This document shows, piece by piece, positions 1 through 17,077 of a stretch of DNA of 64,000 nt. The stretch comes from Cololabis saira (Eukaryota > Chordata > Actinopteri > Beloniformes > Belonidae), in contig NC_084596.1 of the NCBI RefSeq assembly GCF_033807715.1, forward strand, positions 28,408,879-28,472,878. The letters run 5' to 3'. Numbering within the stretch: position 1 is the first letter of the stretch; each line of letters opens with the position of its first letter. The position numbers were made by a program, and so were the translations under genes. Under the pieces are notes generated by a model. The model was not told the DNA's origin, ran no database searches, and saw only the letters and a program-made list of their open reading frames with translations.

Positions 1-3000
1 GGAGTGGTTCACTGTTCTCAACAGAAGGGGGAATGGTCTCTTGGAGAATAATGCGCTGAATGACATGGAGCGCCTTGTAGGATCGTGGAGCTGCATGCTC
101 CTGAGTGCACCTGGTTACAGGCTGACACTTAAGCAACCCCTTGACAGGTGCTCAAGTCTTATGTGTCTGAAGGGCAGCTTAAGCGTTTTCTGCTTTTTAC
201 AAGCCCAGCCTTGGTTGCTTGACCCCACACATGGCAGTGTTTTATAGTTCACAGGCAAATGGCACGACACAATGCTCCTCCATAATACATAGAGTTCTCA
301 GAAAGAATAGAGCCGTTCTGGACTTCTTCGAAAAACCCTTTACTGCATCTGTTGTACAGTGTTTATTAAGTATCCCAATTTTAACAAAGTTGCAGCATCA
401 AACAGTCTGACAATCCAATCCAAACGCCTGAATTGGTGGCATTAACAGTGGCCAACAAAACAACAGTTCTGGACACCAAAACATGAGATCATACATGTTC
501 TTTTTCTACACATCAACATGGATTTGAAAGAAGAATGTTGCCTGTCCATACGAGTATACTCTGAGCACCTTAATGCTGTGATATATTGAAAAGACAATGA
601 AAAAAACAACATCATAAAACATAAATCATTCTAATTTTTTTTTTGGAACCAGACAATAGTTGCTCCGTGCACTGCTTTGAGTTTCCAGAAAGCCGGCATA
701 CCATACGTCCTCTGTACTTCTGCGTCTCCCTCTTGATCATATCCATGCAAGGCCGTATGACCCAATATGTAAGCTATGCGTTCATAAGTTGCATCTCACT
801 GCTGGTTATAAAACGAGGAGTGAGAACTGATGCACATTTGGGTTTCTCGTTTCTAAGACAACTGCTCTGAACTTGAAGAGCTGATCTCTTCTGTTATTTT
901 CCATCCAGCATTTTTTTTGTTCTGCTCCTTAAGTCCAGAACTGAGATCACCAAATAAAATAGATTTCTTTTTCTTTACTTCACTGAAATGTGACTCTCTG
1001 TATCCCAGTCAATAAAATCGCACTTTTTCTGTTTCTTCTCATTCTTGTGTTTATTTAGCTCTGGAACAAACAATGGTTTTATATGCTAAGTAGGAGAATG
1101 TATGCATGCTTTTGTGACTAAAAATGGGAGTGAAAATCAGGTTTATGCATGTGCATATAATTTCACAATGATTTAGATTTATAAAAGAAACCTAAATGTA
1201 CTCACAGCTTTGTAAATCTCGCGGTAGGAATGCACATGCACATTTCGGCATTTGCGTGTGCATGCACTTTAAGTGTCGAAACTACAAAGAGTGTTATGCG
1301 TCTGGCTTTGGTCTCCTTTACTGCAGTTCATCAGAGCTGAATCCTCATTCCTCATTACAACACCTCACACACATCTTCCCAACTCAAATCTAATGCGTTA
1401 AAATAAGAAAACATACAAAAGTAAAAGAAAAAAAACAACACAAACCGCAATATATGTACATAAAACCGCCGATCATGACTTGCAGCTTTGCAGCACATAT
1501 TTCTATTCATTAATTTTCCTTCTAATTTCTTTTTCTTTATCATTCAGTGTAACGTTCTTCATGTAAAATAAGTTGTTTTGTGTTTCTGTTGTTTTACAAA
1601 TACTTTTGTTGTCTGAATAAGTAGGCAAATAGAAAATCCCTTCATCAAAATGCTCAAATACAATACAAATCTGAAAATTCTCCTTTTACACATTATATAA
1701 TGGAAAAAATGGCTAAGAATGTTCAGAAACTTCAGAGAATTAATTCTAGCCAAATATGTTCTATAAACAGAAGTCTTTGTGTCTTGTATACTCAGGACTT
1801 TGTTGTACCCGCTGTTAGCTACGCAGCAGATGAGTATTTCTATTTCGTGGGAACACTTCTTCATCACTGACTCTACTTGTCTGAAACAGGATGAAGTTCT
1901 TGTGCACTCAGTAGTAAATGTACAGAAGAGTAAAGCCCGCAGTATCATGTATACACAGCACACATTGATTAGTTCCTGCCTAGGATAAACCCTCGGCTCC
2001 CCCTCCTCTGCCTCTAATGTTGCTCATTGGAAATATGCTAATGAGATTCGTCACGATCACTGATTCCCTTTGAACTTTTTACATCGTCACGGCCTGACTG
2101 AAATCACAGAGGTAGAGAGCAGGAGGTTTTCTGCCGCAAGCCCGTGGCCCTTCTTCCACCATCTGCTGGACCTCATTTCATTTGAATAATAAATGATTGC
2201 CTTTTTTTTTTTCCTCCCTCGCTCTGCTTTGCGAAGGCGCCTCGACTCCTCACAGGTTTTTGCAGATCAAGGAAAAACTGGCCACAAGCCACGACGGGGG
2301 ATTGTTGTTTCTGACAGTAAAGCACTGCCCAGGGTGTACAGGCTACAGCAGGCAACCGACAGCCATGATCCTGGTGGCAGTACACAGAAATTACGCTGTG
2401 ATTCAAAGCTGAGGAACTGATGGGTCTGAAGTCTCACTATATTTTGTAAAACTGCTCTTGAATGAAAAGCCCCGGCATCCTGTTTTGCTCAAAGAACAAA
2501 AACAGGCTGAAAAATATTTTCATGCTGGAATAATTCTCTTGAATAAAAAGACTGGAAGCAGATTTTATCAGCCGGATATGCTCATATGGTTGCATTCTTG
2601 CCATAAGATGCCCACCAGATAAGAGGAACCTATTCAGTTGCTGGTACATGTTGAATTGTAAATTGTAAATAACCCATAGAGGACCTAAAATGCTTGTATC
2701 GTTGGCTTTAGAGCTGATGGCAGATGTTTTAACTCTTGCAGCAAAGTCCCTTACTGTCACTTTACATAGGACCCAGCTGGAGAAGTGCTGGAGCAAATCT
2801 AATTCAAACTTTTTAAACCTCAAAGACACACAGCAGTGCTCCAAATAGCAGTAAAACCAATAGCCTCCGCCCTCTGGAGCTCTTCCCATCGCCACACTTT
2901 ATAACCCTAGTCCTCAGCATAGAGAGTGAAACATGTGCTCAACAATGGATTCAAATAATATCAATAGGAGCATCTTTCCCCTTCAGCAGTCACCATGGTG

Positions 3001-6000
3001 GGTCTCAGATAACAAAGTGGCATGATTATCATGCGCATTTTTGGTTTGAATTCAATCCAGTATAATTTCTACTTCATATGTAACAGAATCAGGATATAAA
3101 TGTTAACAGGATGCTAATCTGCCTTTGTCAGAAACAATACAAATGATGCCTGAACATTATGGCGTACATTTTCTTTAAAGAGGAGATTTTTATAGAACTG
3201 CTCCAGCTGTGATATTTTGTAACAGCAAACGTCCTGGTCACTTTGTCAGAGAGAATATTAGGGGAGTACTTAAATCAGCTCCCCTGCCGTGCGCCTCCGC
3301 CAGCTTTTAGAATAATTGACCTCTGCATGTTTCCAGAAGCCTGGAAATAGGGAATGCCCTTGACACACAAGGTAAGGGAGAGGAAAGAAAAACTAGCTGA
3401 AACCCCAGGGATCAGCGGGGGCAGTGAAGCAGGTTGTTCCATTTCCCCTTCATTTAAAAACTACTGCCAAGTTTTGCATAGGTTTGGGCCCGTGCGCCTG
3501 GCCAGGAACAATGGGAGTATGTTCAAATTAATGAAACAATTATCTGCCAACCCTGCATTTAAGCAGCTCTCCGTATTCTCTGCAACTGTGCACGAGCTGC
3601 TGACAGAATATCAGTTTGGCTAAAGTGTATAGGCACACAGATGTCATATATAGCAGAACAAAACAGACAAGAGATAGCCTGTGTGGGCCCTCAGGGCTCC
3701 TGGGACACATCGATGGACCTCCCCTATCTTTTCCTGTTTGCCTTTCCAATCACAACTATTAGTAGCGATAACAGCCGAGTAGGAACCCCAGCTGCTGCCT
3801 CGCACCACTGTTTCAATTACAGAGGTTTTAAAATATTTCATTAACATAGCTAAGGCACGATCACTGGTGTATAACAACCATGTGCCGTCAACACCCCTGA
3901 GGATAATGTGGTGATAATCACTCGGATAAGCCCAAGCTCTCCTATGAAAACACTCTGCATTGTCACATTTGATCAAGCACAGACCAGATGCACGAAAGGC
4001 AAAGGCTCTAACATGAGGCAGCAGGGTCTGCAGCATTAGGTCATGTTTGGAATTGTACCTGATCCCTGAAATGGTTTTTCAATGTAATGTGACTCTGCAG
4101 TTTAGAACCTTTGGGCACCTATTAAGTGTAATTTCATGGTGCGTGTGGTTTGTTAGCTATACCAGTCGCTGTGCTAACTGCTCCATCATGCTGGCAATCT
4201 ATATTCTAACCTACAGAAGCAAAATGCTGTTTCAACATGTTTGAGAAAAATTGAGTTATTACTTCAATATCACCTTTTCAGTATTAGAAAAAAACAATTG
4301 AAGCACAGTTATGAGTAATTTTGTGCGGTAGCAAGTGAAAGCTGTAACTGGTGAGGCAGAGATGGCAACCTTGGCCTAAGACTAAAACTTAGTTTGAATG
4401 TTGATTTCGTCTGACTGGTTTCTCTAAATGAAATATTCTTCTTTAATATTTACTGGGTTATACAGATTCATTCACCAAATACAGAAACTACGATGGAGGA
4501 AGTGATTTGAAGAAGAAGCTACAACTCCTCTGTCTCAGTTGTGTTCAGATCATGCAAGCACCGCCAGAACAATTTCATTGAAACTCGGTGGAGATGTAGA
4601 GTGCGTAAAAAGGAGGAATAAAGCAGATTCTGATAACTTTCTTTAAAAGTATTATCTAGGACACTGAAGGAAAACAGTTAAAAGAACATTCTGGAGTTAG
4701 ATCATTTTCTAGGTCTATTATTAGATGCTAAGCAGTGTAAAGTTTTGTTTTAGAGGCCAAAACAAAGTGAATTGAATCAGTTTTGAGTTAGAACAGAATA
4801 TAAGTGTATACAAAAATGGCAATTAAAATGAACATCAGTACTATAAAATGCTATGTTGAGCCTCTGACAAGATTAAAAATCTCATTCCACTTCATAGATA
4901 GTGTAAATGGGGTCCGAAAAATGACTTTTTAAGTGTACAGAAAGCTTCACTGCCTTACTGTACTGCTATCTCTTTTTACAATGTTATCAAGAAATACAAT
5001 TGTATTTATCCTTAGCAAAAAATAGAAATGTGGAAAGTTAAAGAAGTTATTGATAAAATGTTTTGTCATCTCAAGAAAATGCTTGAGAACATGAGCGAGC
5101 ATATGTAATATTTTATTTGAGGAAAATATTTCCACATGAATTGTTTTATGCACAACTGGTGCTTTATCCTCCAGACACAAGCAGCAACAGCAGTTAAATC
5201 TACCAATAAACAAACATCAGGACACAAAGTCATAAAACTCTTCAGGTGATTTTGTTTTCCTCTGGAGGAGAGCCTTTAGTTTTCATTTTGCTTGACTTTT
5301 GTTGATGAACATGACTTTGTCTGTTGTCCTGCCAGAGATGTGGTCTTTATGTACAAATACAAATGTAATTGAGAGACTTGTGGTGCACTGGCACACACTT
5401 GTCTGACAGTCCAGAGTAATGGCAGGCAGACTGGATCCAACCTTTGAGCAGTAAGAGAGAGACAGAAAGAGAGGGCCCCCGGAAAGCTGCCCTGGCTTTG
5501 TTTACAACAAAAAGCCATTGTTTGATGTGGTCGCGCAGCCGGCTCCAAAGCTCCTACTCCCACAGGATGTGCTCTGGGTAAAATGCCAGACAGAGGCCAC
5601 TGCTGAATGACTTCGACCTCGCCGTACTGGGAGTCTTAGCGGAGTCCTACTCGAGCCTAAATAAAACAATAATGGTTTCATGGTATTTAGTTTTGCATCT
5701 GTTATGGGGGAATCAGTAAGATTCAGAGGCCATCAGAGTTCAAGTCTGTTGACTTTAACTGAGAGAAATATAGGTGCCAATATTGACCTTAAGAATAAAA
5801 TGAGACACCATTCAAACTTTGGTCCACTTTCAATGTCAATTTTTCTATGTTCTTCTAATAAATAGGTGCAATTCCAAATAATGATAAAAGTATTAATTTT
5901 CTATTTGGAAGGTTTTTAAAAGTTGTCACTTTAAAAAGAAAATGCAAACAATATTTATTAACTGTCCTGTTTTTGAACCTTTTGAATTATAAAACTCATG

Positions 6001-8419
6001 TAACGTGACAATCCAGAACATTAGTCACACTAAAATATCTAGGAAGTCTTTGTTGAAAACTGTTAGAGAAGGGTTAGGTGCTTTCAAAAAAAGACAACGA
6101 CCGATCTGTTTGTCTTTTGTCTTTAACCAACCAGATAAAGAAAACTGCAAGTGAATCAAACTTGTCAAAGCTATTGGGGGAAAGAAGATTTGTAATGAAA
6201 AAAAGTATTTTCTCAACCATGAAAAGCTTTCAGCGTCTCATTTCGTGTTGCTTTAATTAGAGTAGTGTTCTCCTGTCTGGCTATAAGAGACGACGTCTGT
6301 GTCTGTCTTATCTCTTCAGGAGCTGACTGTCATCACACCTTAAGTCCCCATTTACAACTGCCAGTACACGATGCTGATTGGTCCAATACAACCATGAGTC
6401 TCGCAAAAGATGGACTCTGCCATATTAGAGCCCATTCAAATATAACTAGCACCCCGGCAACATGCAGGACTGTTCAACTTGTGAGTGAGTGACAGAGTTT
6501 GAGTGTTTAGATGTTCAACTTTCGGGACCTTTTTATCCTGGAGATTTGGAAGTCTCTTGTCAGTTCTTGTTTTTTTTTTTTGTTCTTTTTTTTTTTTCTT
6601 TAACTTAGATCTATCATATCCACATGGTTCAAGTCTTCTGTGACTTCATGTGAGATGTTTATTTTTATCAGTTTTGATTCAACTTAGATATAAGCACCAA
6701 AACCTCTTTGAGCAGGGTTGAGAAGCATCGCGGCTTAGTTTAAAAAAAATACCACACCATTTACATTGAAAAATATACATATAAAAGGTATCCAGAGCAT
6801 TACAGTGTGAAGTTAGGAAAAAGACTGAGTTCAATGTTAAGAAACTTTGAGATGAAACACATCTACTGCTTATTATTTCCAACATATTATTTTCTTTGTT
6901 GTTAATCACCCTCTGCCTGATGCTTTTAATGCGGCACAAAATCATCATTAAAATTATGCCACGTATAAGTCATTTGGAGACTATAACAGAAAGCCTTTGT
7001 TGTTGTTTTTTTTTAGAATGAATATTGTTCAATCGAAACAAATTCAGACCATGAAGGGGACATGCATCAAAGACTCTTGAAAGGACACCCAAAGCTTTAT
7101 ATTGCAAACATCAAATCCTTAAAGGGTTGTTCTGCTGAATGCTCAGGTAGAAACAACCGAACAAATAGTGCAAGAAGTGGTTCCCAAAAGACCAATTTAT
7201 ATCAACCAGAGAGCATGTAATATAAAAACAAAACATTAGACTTTACTAATAGAAAATGACATGCCGTCTTCACTGATAAAGTGTTTCATGTTAAAGCTCT
7301 TTAAAAGGCTTTTAGCTCTGTCATGATGTATATTTAGGCTGGGAACACTTTAAAGAGTCCTTTAAATGTCATGATGTTTGTGTTTATTTTCATCAGTGAA
7401 GTAAGGAAGGAGCTTTTGGTTGCATATCACCCCAGCCATGAAGTAGATTTTAACAGTAGCCAGTATATAGTGATAATCTGTGCCTTAAGCAAGCCTGGGC
7501 AAGCTAAAAACATGTGGTGGTGGGCCAAGCTTAAATCCCCTTTGACCTTGCCACTTTCATGCTACTGGGATGAGATGAAAGGAAGTGTTGATGCCTCTAC
7601 TGCCCCCAAGAGGTGCTGGCTTCATGAAAGAGAAGGGAAAGCATCTTCAAGGCTGACGTTCAAAAACAGACTAATAACTTGCATGTTACATTAACTATAT
7701 TATTTGGCCGACGAGTGTGGATTGACCAATGCTGCCCACATAGACAATTATTTACAGCTTTAGGAATAGAAATCCAGAAAGGAGGTATACTCCCAGCTGT
7801 TTCGTGTAGGATCTGTTTAATTTTTCATGTCAGTGAAAGCAGAGCGCAAGCATAAAAACCCCTGAAAAAGGTCTACCTGTGGTCCTTCAGGATTTCTGAG
7901 AAAACGTCCTAAGTGAAGAGTTAGATAGTTAGAAATGAAATATTCTTTCCCTCTTTTGATGTGATGTGTCTGACAGAGCTGGGAAACTGAGCACAAGTGA
8001 TGACAGAGGAAACACAAATCCGGCTGCCTAACTATGGTTGTCCTTTTTTCTCTCCCTCTCTCATTTTTTTTATTTTTTTCTCACACAACACACAAGGTTG
8101 TCAAGATAGTTTATGGCCAGCTGTTTCATCTGTCAGCAGTCATGGCTGGAATTAATAGACCCTTAAACACAGGCAGCTGTGAATTTTCTATACTGTGGCT
8201 CGTGGCATCAAAAAGAGCAGTTGCTATTCCGATATGATAAAACATCCCTACAGAGTATGGTGTGGCTGCATCGTTTCATCTCTCGGAGTACATGGCAGCG
8301 GACTGGCAACAAGGTTTGCAAACTCAATCGAACACTCAGACGCTCAGATGACTCTGAAGTGATTTTGATGGAATCTGGTGATCTTTTATTCATTTTAGAT
8401 TTTTGTAGCTATAATGGCG

Positions 8420-8421
<2 letters not shown>
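1..8421. other. Gene-free AT-rich region
   Basis: I see no exon chain, conserved protein segment or RNA gene in this stretch. The open frames are short, lack homology I recognise and are mostly not bounded by plausible splice sites. Two AATAAA motifs occur near 953 and 1,012 and could end a transcript entering from the left, but no coding exon supports that. The stretches near 2,000-2,110 and 3,230-3,660 are less AT-rich and more complex than their surroundings. They could be regulatory, but this is a guess. Confidence 0.5.

Positions 8422-8508
<87 letters not shown>
8422..8508. repeat. (AT)n microsatellite
   Basis: An uninterrupted AT dinucleotide run of about 87 bases. It makes artificial Tyr-Ile open frames on both strands, which are not genes. 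Confidence 0.98.
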
Positions 8509-8511
<3 letters not shown>

Positions 8512-8759
8512 ATGTGTGTGTATGAAAGAGAAGCCATATTGACAACTGTCAAATGTAAGTGATTGATTTTCTATGATAGTATCACTGACAAAGTTTATAA
8601 GAGGATTTTTTTTCTCATCCAGCGACATGCATCAGCAGTCTTAATACTTCTCCTGCTTCATGATGAGTCAGGGTGAATCCATATAATGAATATAAATAAG
8701 ATTGTGCCTGCAGCGCTCTGAGTCTGTATCTGCACCTCCTCCCAGCATTAACAGACTTA

Positions 8760-8793
<34 letters not shown>
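8760..8793. repeat. (CA)n microsatellite
   Basis: A pure CA dinucleotide run of about 34 bases. Confidence 0.97.
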
Positions 8794-8796
<3 letters not shown>

Positions 8797-11700
8797 ACCA
8801 GATCAGAAATCTGGGAGCCTGAAGTGTCAGTAACGTAAGTATCAAGCGTCTCCTGCTGAAGCTCTGTGTGCTGCATCGTGCTTTTGCCCAGGCCGCTAAA
8901 ATTGTTGCTTCCTTGAATCTCATGACAACATCTGCAATCACAACATTTTCACCTTCAGATCAATACTCGCTTGGCTGCTGTGCAAATATGGGACCCTTGC
9001 TTGAGCAGCCGAGCTTTATTCAATAACTTCTTCGCAACCACCACACCACTGCCTTTTTTTTCTTTTCATATTAATTTTAATCGCATATCATACGATATTT
9101 GGGGACAGAGCACTTGAGTTGCATAGCATTTGTCTATTACACATACCTGTCTATTTTTCTCATCTGTTTTTCCATCTCTACCATTGGAGACTATGACAGC
9201 CCCGCTAAAGGGAATCATATTAAAATTTAGGAAAAAAAAAATGTTAGTGGCACCAATTTTTTATTTCCGATTCATAATGAAACCAGGAACAGATTTTAGA
9301 TACTTTTAGATTTTGCATATGAACATACATAGTCTTCAGTTTCTCAGTGAAAGACTTTAATCCCACATTCAATAATGATGAAAAGGGAAATAACCGCTAC
9401 CGCTGACTACATTAGGTTTGGGTAATCTTTTCTGCATCTCAATGATGGCTGCCCCTGGTCAAAGCTAGAAATTCCTTCAGAGAGCTCGAGGTAAATGCTC
9501 AGTGACTCACACTGGTATTGTGCTTTTGATCCTTTTTGTTGGTTGTTTCTACAAAGAGCTTTACAATGCGTCTGTCATTCATCCTTTCACACAGCTATAC
9601 ATTTTTAATTTAAATGTATTCCTTAAATGCAGTACTTTCATCATTACACACCACTGAGTATATAGGAGTCCATGCGGGGCACAGTGTTTTGTTTGAAGAC
9701 TCTGACACTCGGAGGGGTTGAGGATCAAATCATAATATTAAAATTGAAAGACAATGTCCCTATCATCCGAGTCTTGTCCACCTCGTTAGTCGTCTGGAGC
9801 AGAGGACAATGCAAAACAGGGAAGTCTTTTAGAAAATAGAGCCAATAATGTGTTGCTTTGTTTGGACTGTGAACTTTAAGCAGCTACTCCAACTGTGAGA
9901 AATGTTTCTCAAAGGGCTTTATTAAGCCTGCAGTGACAGCAACACACCTGTTTGCTCACTTTTTGCATCCACTCAAAAGCATGTGAGTTTGGATTATCAA
10001 CAGATAGAAGGAGTTTTTCAGCAGTAACTATTTAAAGCTGATTTTATATGGGTTTTTTTTTTACGGCCCAATGAAAAGAGTAACTTTTGAAGAGCAGCTG
10101 TCATGGTAACATAACATTACATCATGTGTTGCTGTTTCCTTACTTTCTTTATTGGACAGCCAATTTTTAGGGACAAAATTGCATCAAAGCGCAGTAACAT
10201 ATGCGTAGCAACAAACTGAGAACGTTTCACGTTTTCCATTCCTTACAATGATGTTTGTGAGCACTTATCCAATTGTGTATTAATCCACATGTTCTCATAA
10301 TGATATTGAATTTTGAGTCAACTAACATTGATTCTCCAGAGGAGGACAATACATCGAACAAACAGGGTCTACAGTCATTAATAATAACAACATAACAGCA
10401 GTAACATAACACAGCAGTGACATTGGAATTTGATGATGTTTGAATTATGGGGGGAAAAAAAACTAATGGAATATTAATGATGAAATAACGTGCCAAGCAT
10501 TCCCAAGAAGCACTTTTATGGACACAGCACTATAGAAATATGCATTTTGTGTTGCAATTACACTGGGCTTCTAAGAGCCTCCAAATGATTGCTGTATGTT
10601 AGACAATCTGCTTTGGTTCTGTGATGTTGTGAAGGATTGTATTCCTTCTCCATGTGCTATTATTTTTGTGCATATTCTATTCCATGCTTTTACTTCTGTA
10701 TTAAGCTGAAAATCTATATCTTAAAGTTTACAAAGAAGCAAAAATCCTCTTTTGGACAAGATGCCTGCTGCCTGGGCTAACAAACAAAACCAAAAGGACA
10801 GATCATAAGCCATAGTAAATATATTTTTAAAAACATTAGCTTTAGTATTTCCCATGTATCCTGTTACGTTGAGTATTTGATTATAGCTTCTCTGTAAAAG
10901 GTTGTCACAGGTGTCACAGTACAACAGTTGAATGATTTTGTTCACTCAGAAACTTTTCTGACATATTGTTGAGTTCCCCTAACAAGTTTGTTCAGCTATT
11001 ATGTGCATTATCCTGCATGGGAGTATTTGACAGCTGTACTGATATTAAATGTACGATTGGGAAAATTATATATGACTACTTTAGGTTGAAACCCGAGGAC
11101 AAGTTTAAATGCAGTACTGGGGTTTCAATCAGGCTCCTGGGCTGTACATTACCTCTGAAAAGTCAGACACTTAGAAGCACTACGATTACAGTTTTTTAGA
11201 TATTTGTAAAGTTATTAAGTTTTAGGTCTGATTTCATTAGTTCTTACTAAGAACAATAAATGGCTGAATATAAAATATCTCTTCTAATTTTCTTGAATAG
11301 AGAATGTAGCTCTGTATTGTATTGACTATGAAATCACTCACAAAATAATAACCCACAAGGGCTACAGATTATTGTCTTAATTTCACAAAAAAATGATGGC
11401 TCAGGTATTAATGCTTCATTTATTCATTTTTTTCAAAGCTCAAAATACATCTCTGAAAAAAGAGCAACAGTGTCCAACATCAATCCATCCACCCAACTAC
11501 CAGTCACCAGTTTATTGGAGGAAACTCAAATAAAAAAAGGAAAAGAAAAAGGAAAGAAAAAAAATCCTGAGAGATCTGTTGGATTGTTAAGTCCTTCATT
11601 TTATCTAATAAATTTCCACAAGGAGACTGCAGCTAGTAAGGAAAATACTTTAACAACACAACCTGTAGTATCTGAATGCTGCTTTTCCATTATATACATC

Positions 11701-12144
11701 TATTAAATACTTTATTTGATCATATTTGATACACTTTTCATATTTCAACAGTAAAATGTTATGCTTCTCGTGTAGCAAAAAGAAAAAAAAAAGAAAAAAC
11801 TATCCAAAAATATCTAGATCTCTTTAAATATTGCAAGTACAGTTTTACTTGGTTTATATTGGAATGTGTTATTGAAGCGCCTTGGAGAAAGCTTTGCTGT
11901 AAAAATAAATGAATAAAAGATATTTCTGTCATCTATGCATTTGATGAGTTCATATATGTTTGCACTTTCACAGGTCATAATTTTGTTCAACAATCATTAG
12001 TTGTCAGCAGACTTCTGTCGATGCAATCAGTGCAATTCTTCATGTGTTTCACTTTCGTTCTGTCTGTATTTTTCAAACACTGACTCCAACTGCAGGACAC
12101 AGCTTCCCAGCGCGGTGGACACGAATCAACATGCAGATGTGCGT
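8794..12144. other. Gene-free AT-rich region
   Basis: No gene, RNA gene or intact transposon was recognised. The segment near 11,860-11,925 (GCGCCTTGGAG followed by an AAATAAATGAATAAAA-like end) resembles the 3' tail of a fish non-LTR element, but it is too short to classify. Confidence 0.45.
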
Positions 12145-13995
<1,851 letters not shown>

Positions 13996-14003
13996 CTGGT
14001 AGC

Positions 14004-14630
14004 TAGGGCTGGGCGATATATCGAGATTTTAATATATATCGATATATTTTCAAACACGATATGGTACGAGACAATATCGTTTATATCGATTTAAATTTTT
14101 TTTTTTTTTTTTTTTTTTACTTTTTTTTTTTTAATGATTTTGATATAGCTTATTTTGTGACAAATTGACTTGACTGTTTTATTTGAGATTTGCACAAATG
14201 TTTTGTTATTTGCACAACTGGCAACCTCAGTGGAAAAGTCTGCCTGTTACTGTCTACATTGTATTAATTGCACAGTGTATTTTAATTTAATTGTTATGCA
14301 GGAAAGGGATATTTGTTTTATTTTATTCAATAAGCATTTTTATTCTATATATGCAGGCAGTTTATTTTTATTTCATTTGTTTTATACATTTTGATATTGT
14401 GCAGACCTCTGTTAATAAAGGAACCTGTGTGACATTTGGCACGAGGCTTTGTATTAAAACTGACTGTTTTTTGCCTCCGAAAAAAATGAAGCTAACAGAG
14501 ATGCTATGCTATAATGCTTTGGGGGAAACCCCAATTAAGGCACAGAAAAAATATCGAGATATATATCGAGTATCGCCATTTAGCTAGAAAATATCGAGAT
14601 ATGACTTTTGGTCCATATCGCCCAGCCCTA
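14004..14630. mobile_element. Non-autonomous hAT element, 627 bp
   Basis: The element begins TAGGGCTGGGCGATAT and ends ATATCGCCCAGCCCTA, a perfect 16-base terminal inverted repeat. It is flanked by an identical 8-bp target duplication, CTGGTAGC, at 13,996-14,003 and 14,631-14,638. An 8-bp duplication and TAGGG-type ends are hallmarks of the hAT superfamily. Both ends are rich in repeated ATATCGA motifs. No transposase frame is present, so movement would have needed an enzyme supplied in trans. A long T tract (14,096-14,132) lies inside. Confidence 0.93.
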
Positions 14631-14638
14631 CTGGTAGC

Positions 14639-16997
14639 TCAACACCAGGACATACTATCACCATTAAATTCACTCATATTTTTGTTTCCATACAGCTGGC
14701 ATATGTTGCTTTGACTTTATCAGATATTTTAGATGCACAGATAAATGGATAGATAGATGGACAGCAAATACTGGCATAAAGCAGCTCTCACATCATACAA
14801 AGGGGAAGTTGTTTGAGACGGTTGCCCAGCAGCTTTGCAGAGTCTTGAGGATAAGCCTGAGGCCAGAGCACAGTGGATAACCAGTGGCGGGGTGAAAGCT
14901 CAGACAATACTTTTTTCTGCTGCAGTGGCAGACTAGACCAGAAAATGTGTCACACAGCAGTATTCTGGTGTCGCCGACGACTAAACCATATTCGCACTTT
15001 CTGGGGAGGCGTCATGGGGAGAATGAGAAACTACAGAGTGAACAGTTTGAGAGCGAAAGCAGCCCGAGGAATAAAAATCTTCAGGTAAGTAAGGTGTGAT
15101 GCTGGCATGGAGAAGAGATCCTGCCTTTTCTCTGTCCTTTCCCTCTGTTGGAATTCAATAGGCAGACCGGATAATATAATTGGTTCCAGGAGTGGTGAAT
15201 GTTGCAAGGAGGGACTTAAACATACCCCAAGAAACCTGACAGTACATGGCGAAGACAGAAAAGGAAAAAGGAAAACAAAATAAATGCAAGTTGACAGGCA
15301 ATATGGGGGACAGTTAGGCTTAGTGTTATTACCATGACAAAGAGAAAAGAGCACAGTGTCTACTCCCTGCATGGAGGGTGAAGAGGTTTAAGGACAGAGC
15401 AGCAGGAGATGAGGAAGTGGCACACTGAGCTGTGTGTGAGTCTCTGAGCCTGCGGGTGCCGGTGCATGGGAATCTGTGCTTGCTCTCTGTCGCTCCCTGT
15501 CTTCCTCTGCCATGTGTGTATGTCATCGTACCTCTTGCAAGGCGTACAACTTTGTCTCTTCTGATATTAATGCCTTGCAACTAGAACATAACTATGGAGA
15601 CTCACAGAGAATTTACTCCATTTCAGGCTACGGATATGATTAAGTATGTTTGTTTTATGTTCACTGGGGGCCTGAAACAGTGTTACAGATTGAATCAGCT
15701 GCGATAGTACCAACTATTACAGAATGATAACTCCTAAGGGGCCCTTCAGGCTTGTAGGAAACTGATTACTCCTCTGCAGGGCAAAAAGTGACATCATCCT
15801 TGGCTGGAAGCTGTTAAGAGGACTAGCACAGTGCATGCTTCATATAGCACGTCCACATGCCTCACACACCAACTTCCAAGCATTAGTTTGGGAACTGGTT
15901 TGCGTTGATTCTGGTGCTTTGCATGAGCCAACCACATCAAACACCAGAGGACTGGGTTAATCTCTCCCATGGAAATGCTCAAAGGTTTCTACATGGATGC
16001 AACTTTTCAGTTAGTGGGTGCTCCTCAGGCCCAGATCTGACAGCATGACCGGTTTAAGCCCAGCTTTAACGTTGCTCAAGACTGAATAGTGTTTTCAAGG
16101 TTGCCGGCTATAAACATCGGCGATATCGTGTGCGATATTTTTAACTTGAAATAAAAATTAAATATGTTAGAATATATAACTAAAGGAATATGTTGCTGGT
16201 GAAAATCTCCTCAGCGAACAAATCATTACAGTTTTAAAGTGTTACACACATTCCTGCTATAAAAAAAATATTTAAATATAAAATTTTTATTTTTTTATTT
16301 TTTTGTAACCATTTAAAACGGTAAAATAAACAAATACACAGCAATTGCTTAGATTTTCACTGAGAATAAAGTGATACATTCAAATTGGAAGACACAGTTA
16401 CTGAACTACAAAGCTTCAAGCTGTAGCCTAAGGCTTAATATACATACATATTTAATAACAAGATAGAAATAAGGAAAGGATCCTTATTATAGCTCCAAAA
16501 TAACACCAGCATGAATTTGAAGACTGTGACATGATCTATTCAAGGAACAAATGAGAAATGTATTTATATGAGGTGATTGCTTTTGCTAAAATTAATGATG
16601 CAAAGGACAATTGTAAGAATGTCACTGGTTACATTACTTGTAAATTTCTAGGAACTTCGAGGTTTCCAGATGGATCTAAATTTACAGCTGCCCTCTGTGG
16701 GGGTGTTCCAACAGAGAGGCTACCTGTTTACTTTAATCAGTCTTGCAAAGTGATGCTGTGTTCTCCCCTTGAAAAACAATGAACTAATTACATTTTTTTC
16801 TCAAATGTATTATCTCAAAAATGTGTAACTTAATCTGAGACGTTGTCCTATTTCTCCCATAAATACTAATTTCCTTTATTTCCTTCAATATTACACTCCT
16901 CCAATTTTTAGTTGGATGGTCCTCATTTCCCCTTACAAATAAGATGGTGAAAGGAAGTGTTTAGATTTATTTGGGATTTTTTGTTATTTGATAAGTC
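14639..16997. other. Gene-free AT-rich region
   Basis: No gene was recognised. Near 16,110-16,145 there is a short ATCGGCGATATCG-like stretch resembling a decayed end of the hAT family at 14,004, without a detectable partner end. Confidence 0.4.

Positions 16998-17076
<79 letters not shown>
16998..17076. repeat. (AAT)n microsatellite
   Basis: A pure trinucleotide run of about 79 bases. Confidence 0.98.
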
Positions 17077-17077
<1 letters not shown>
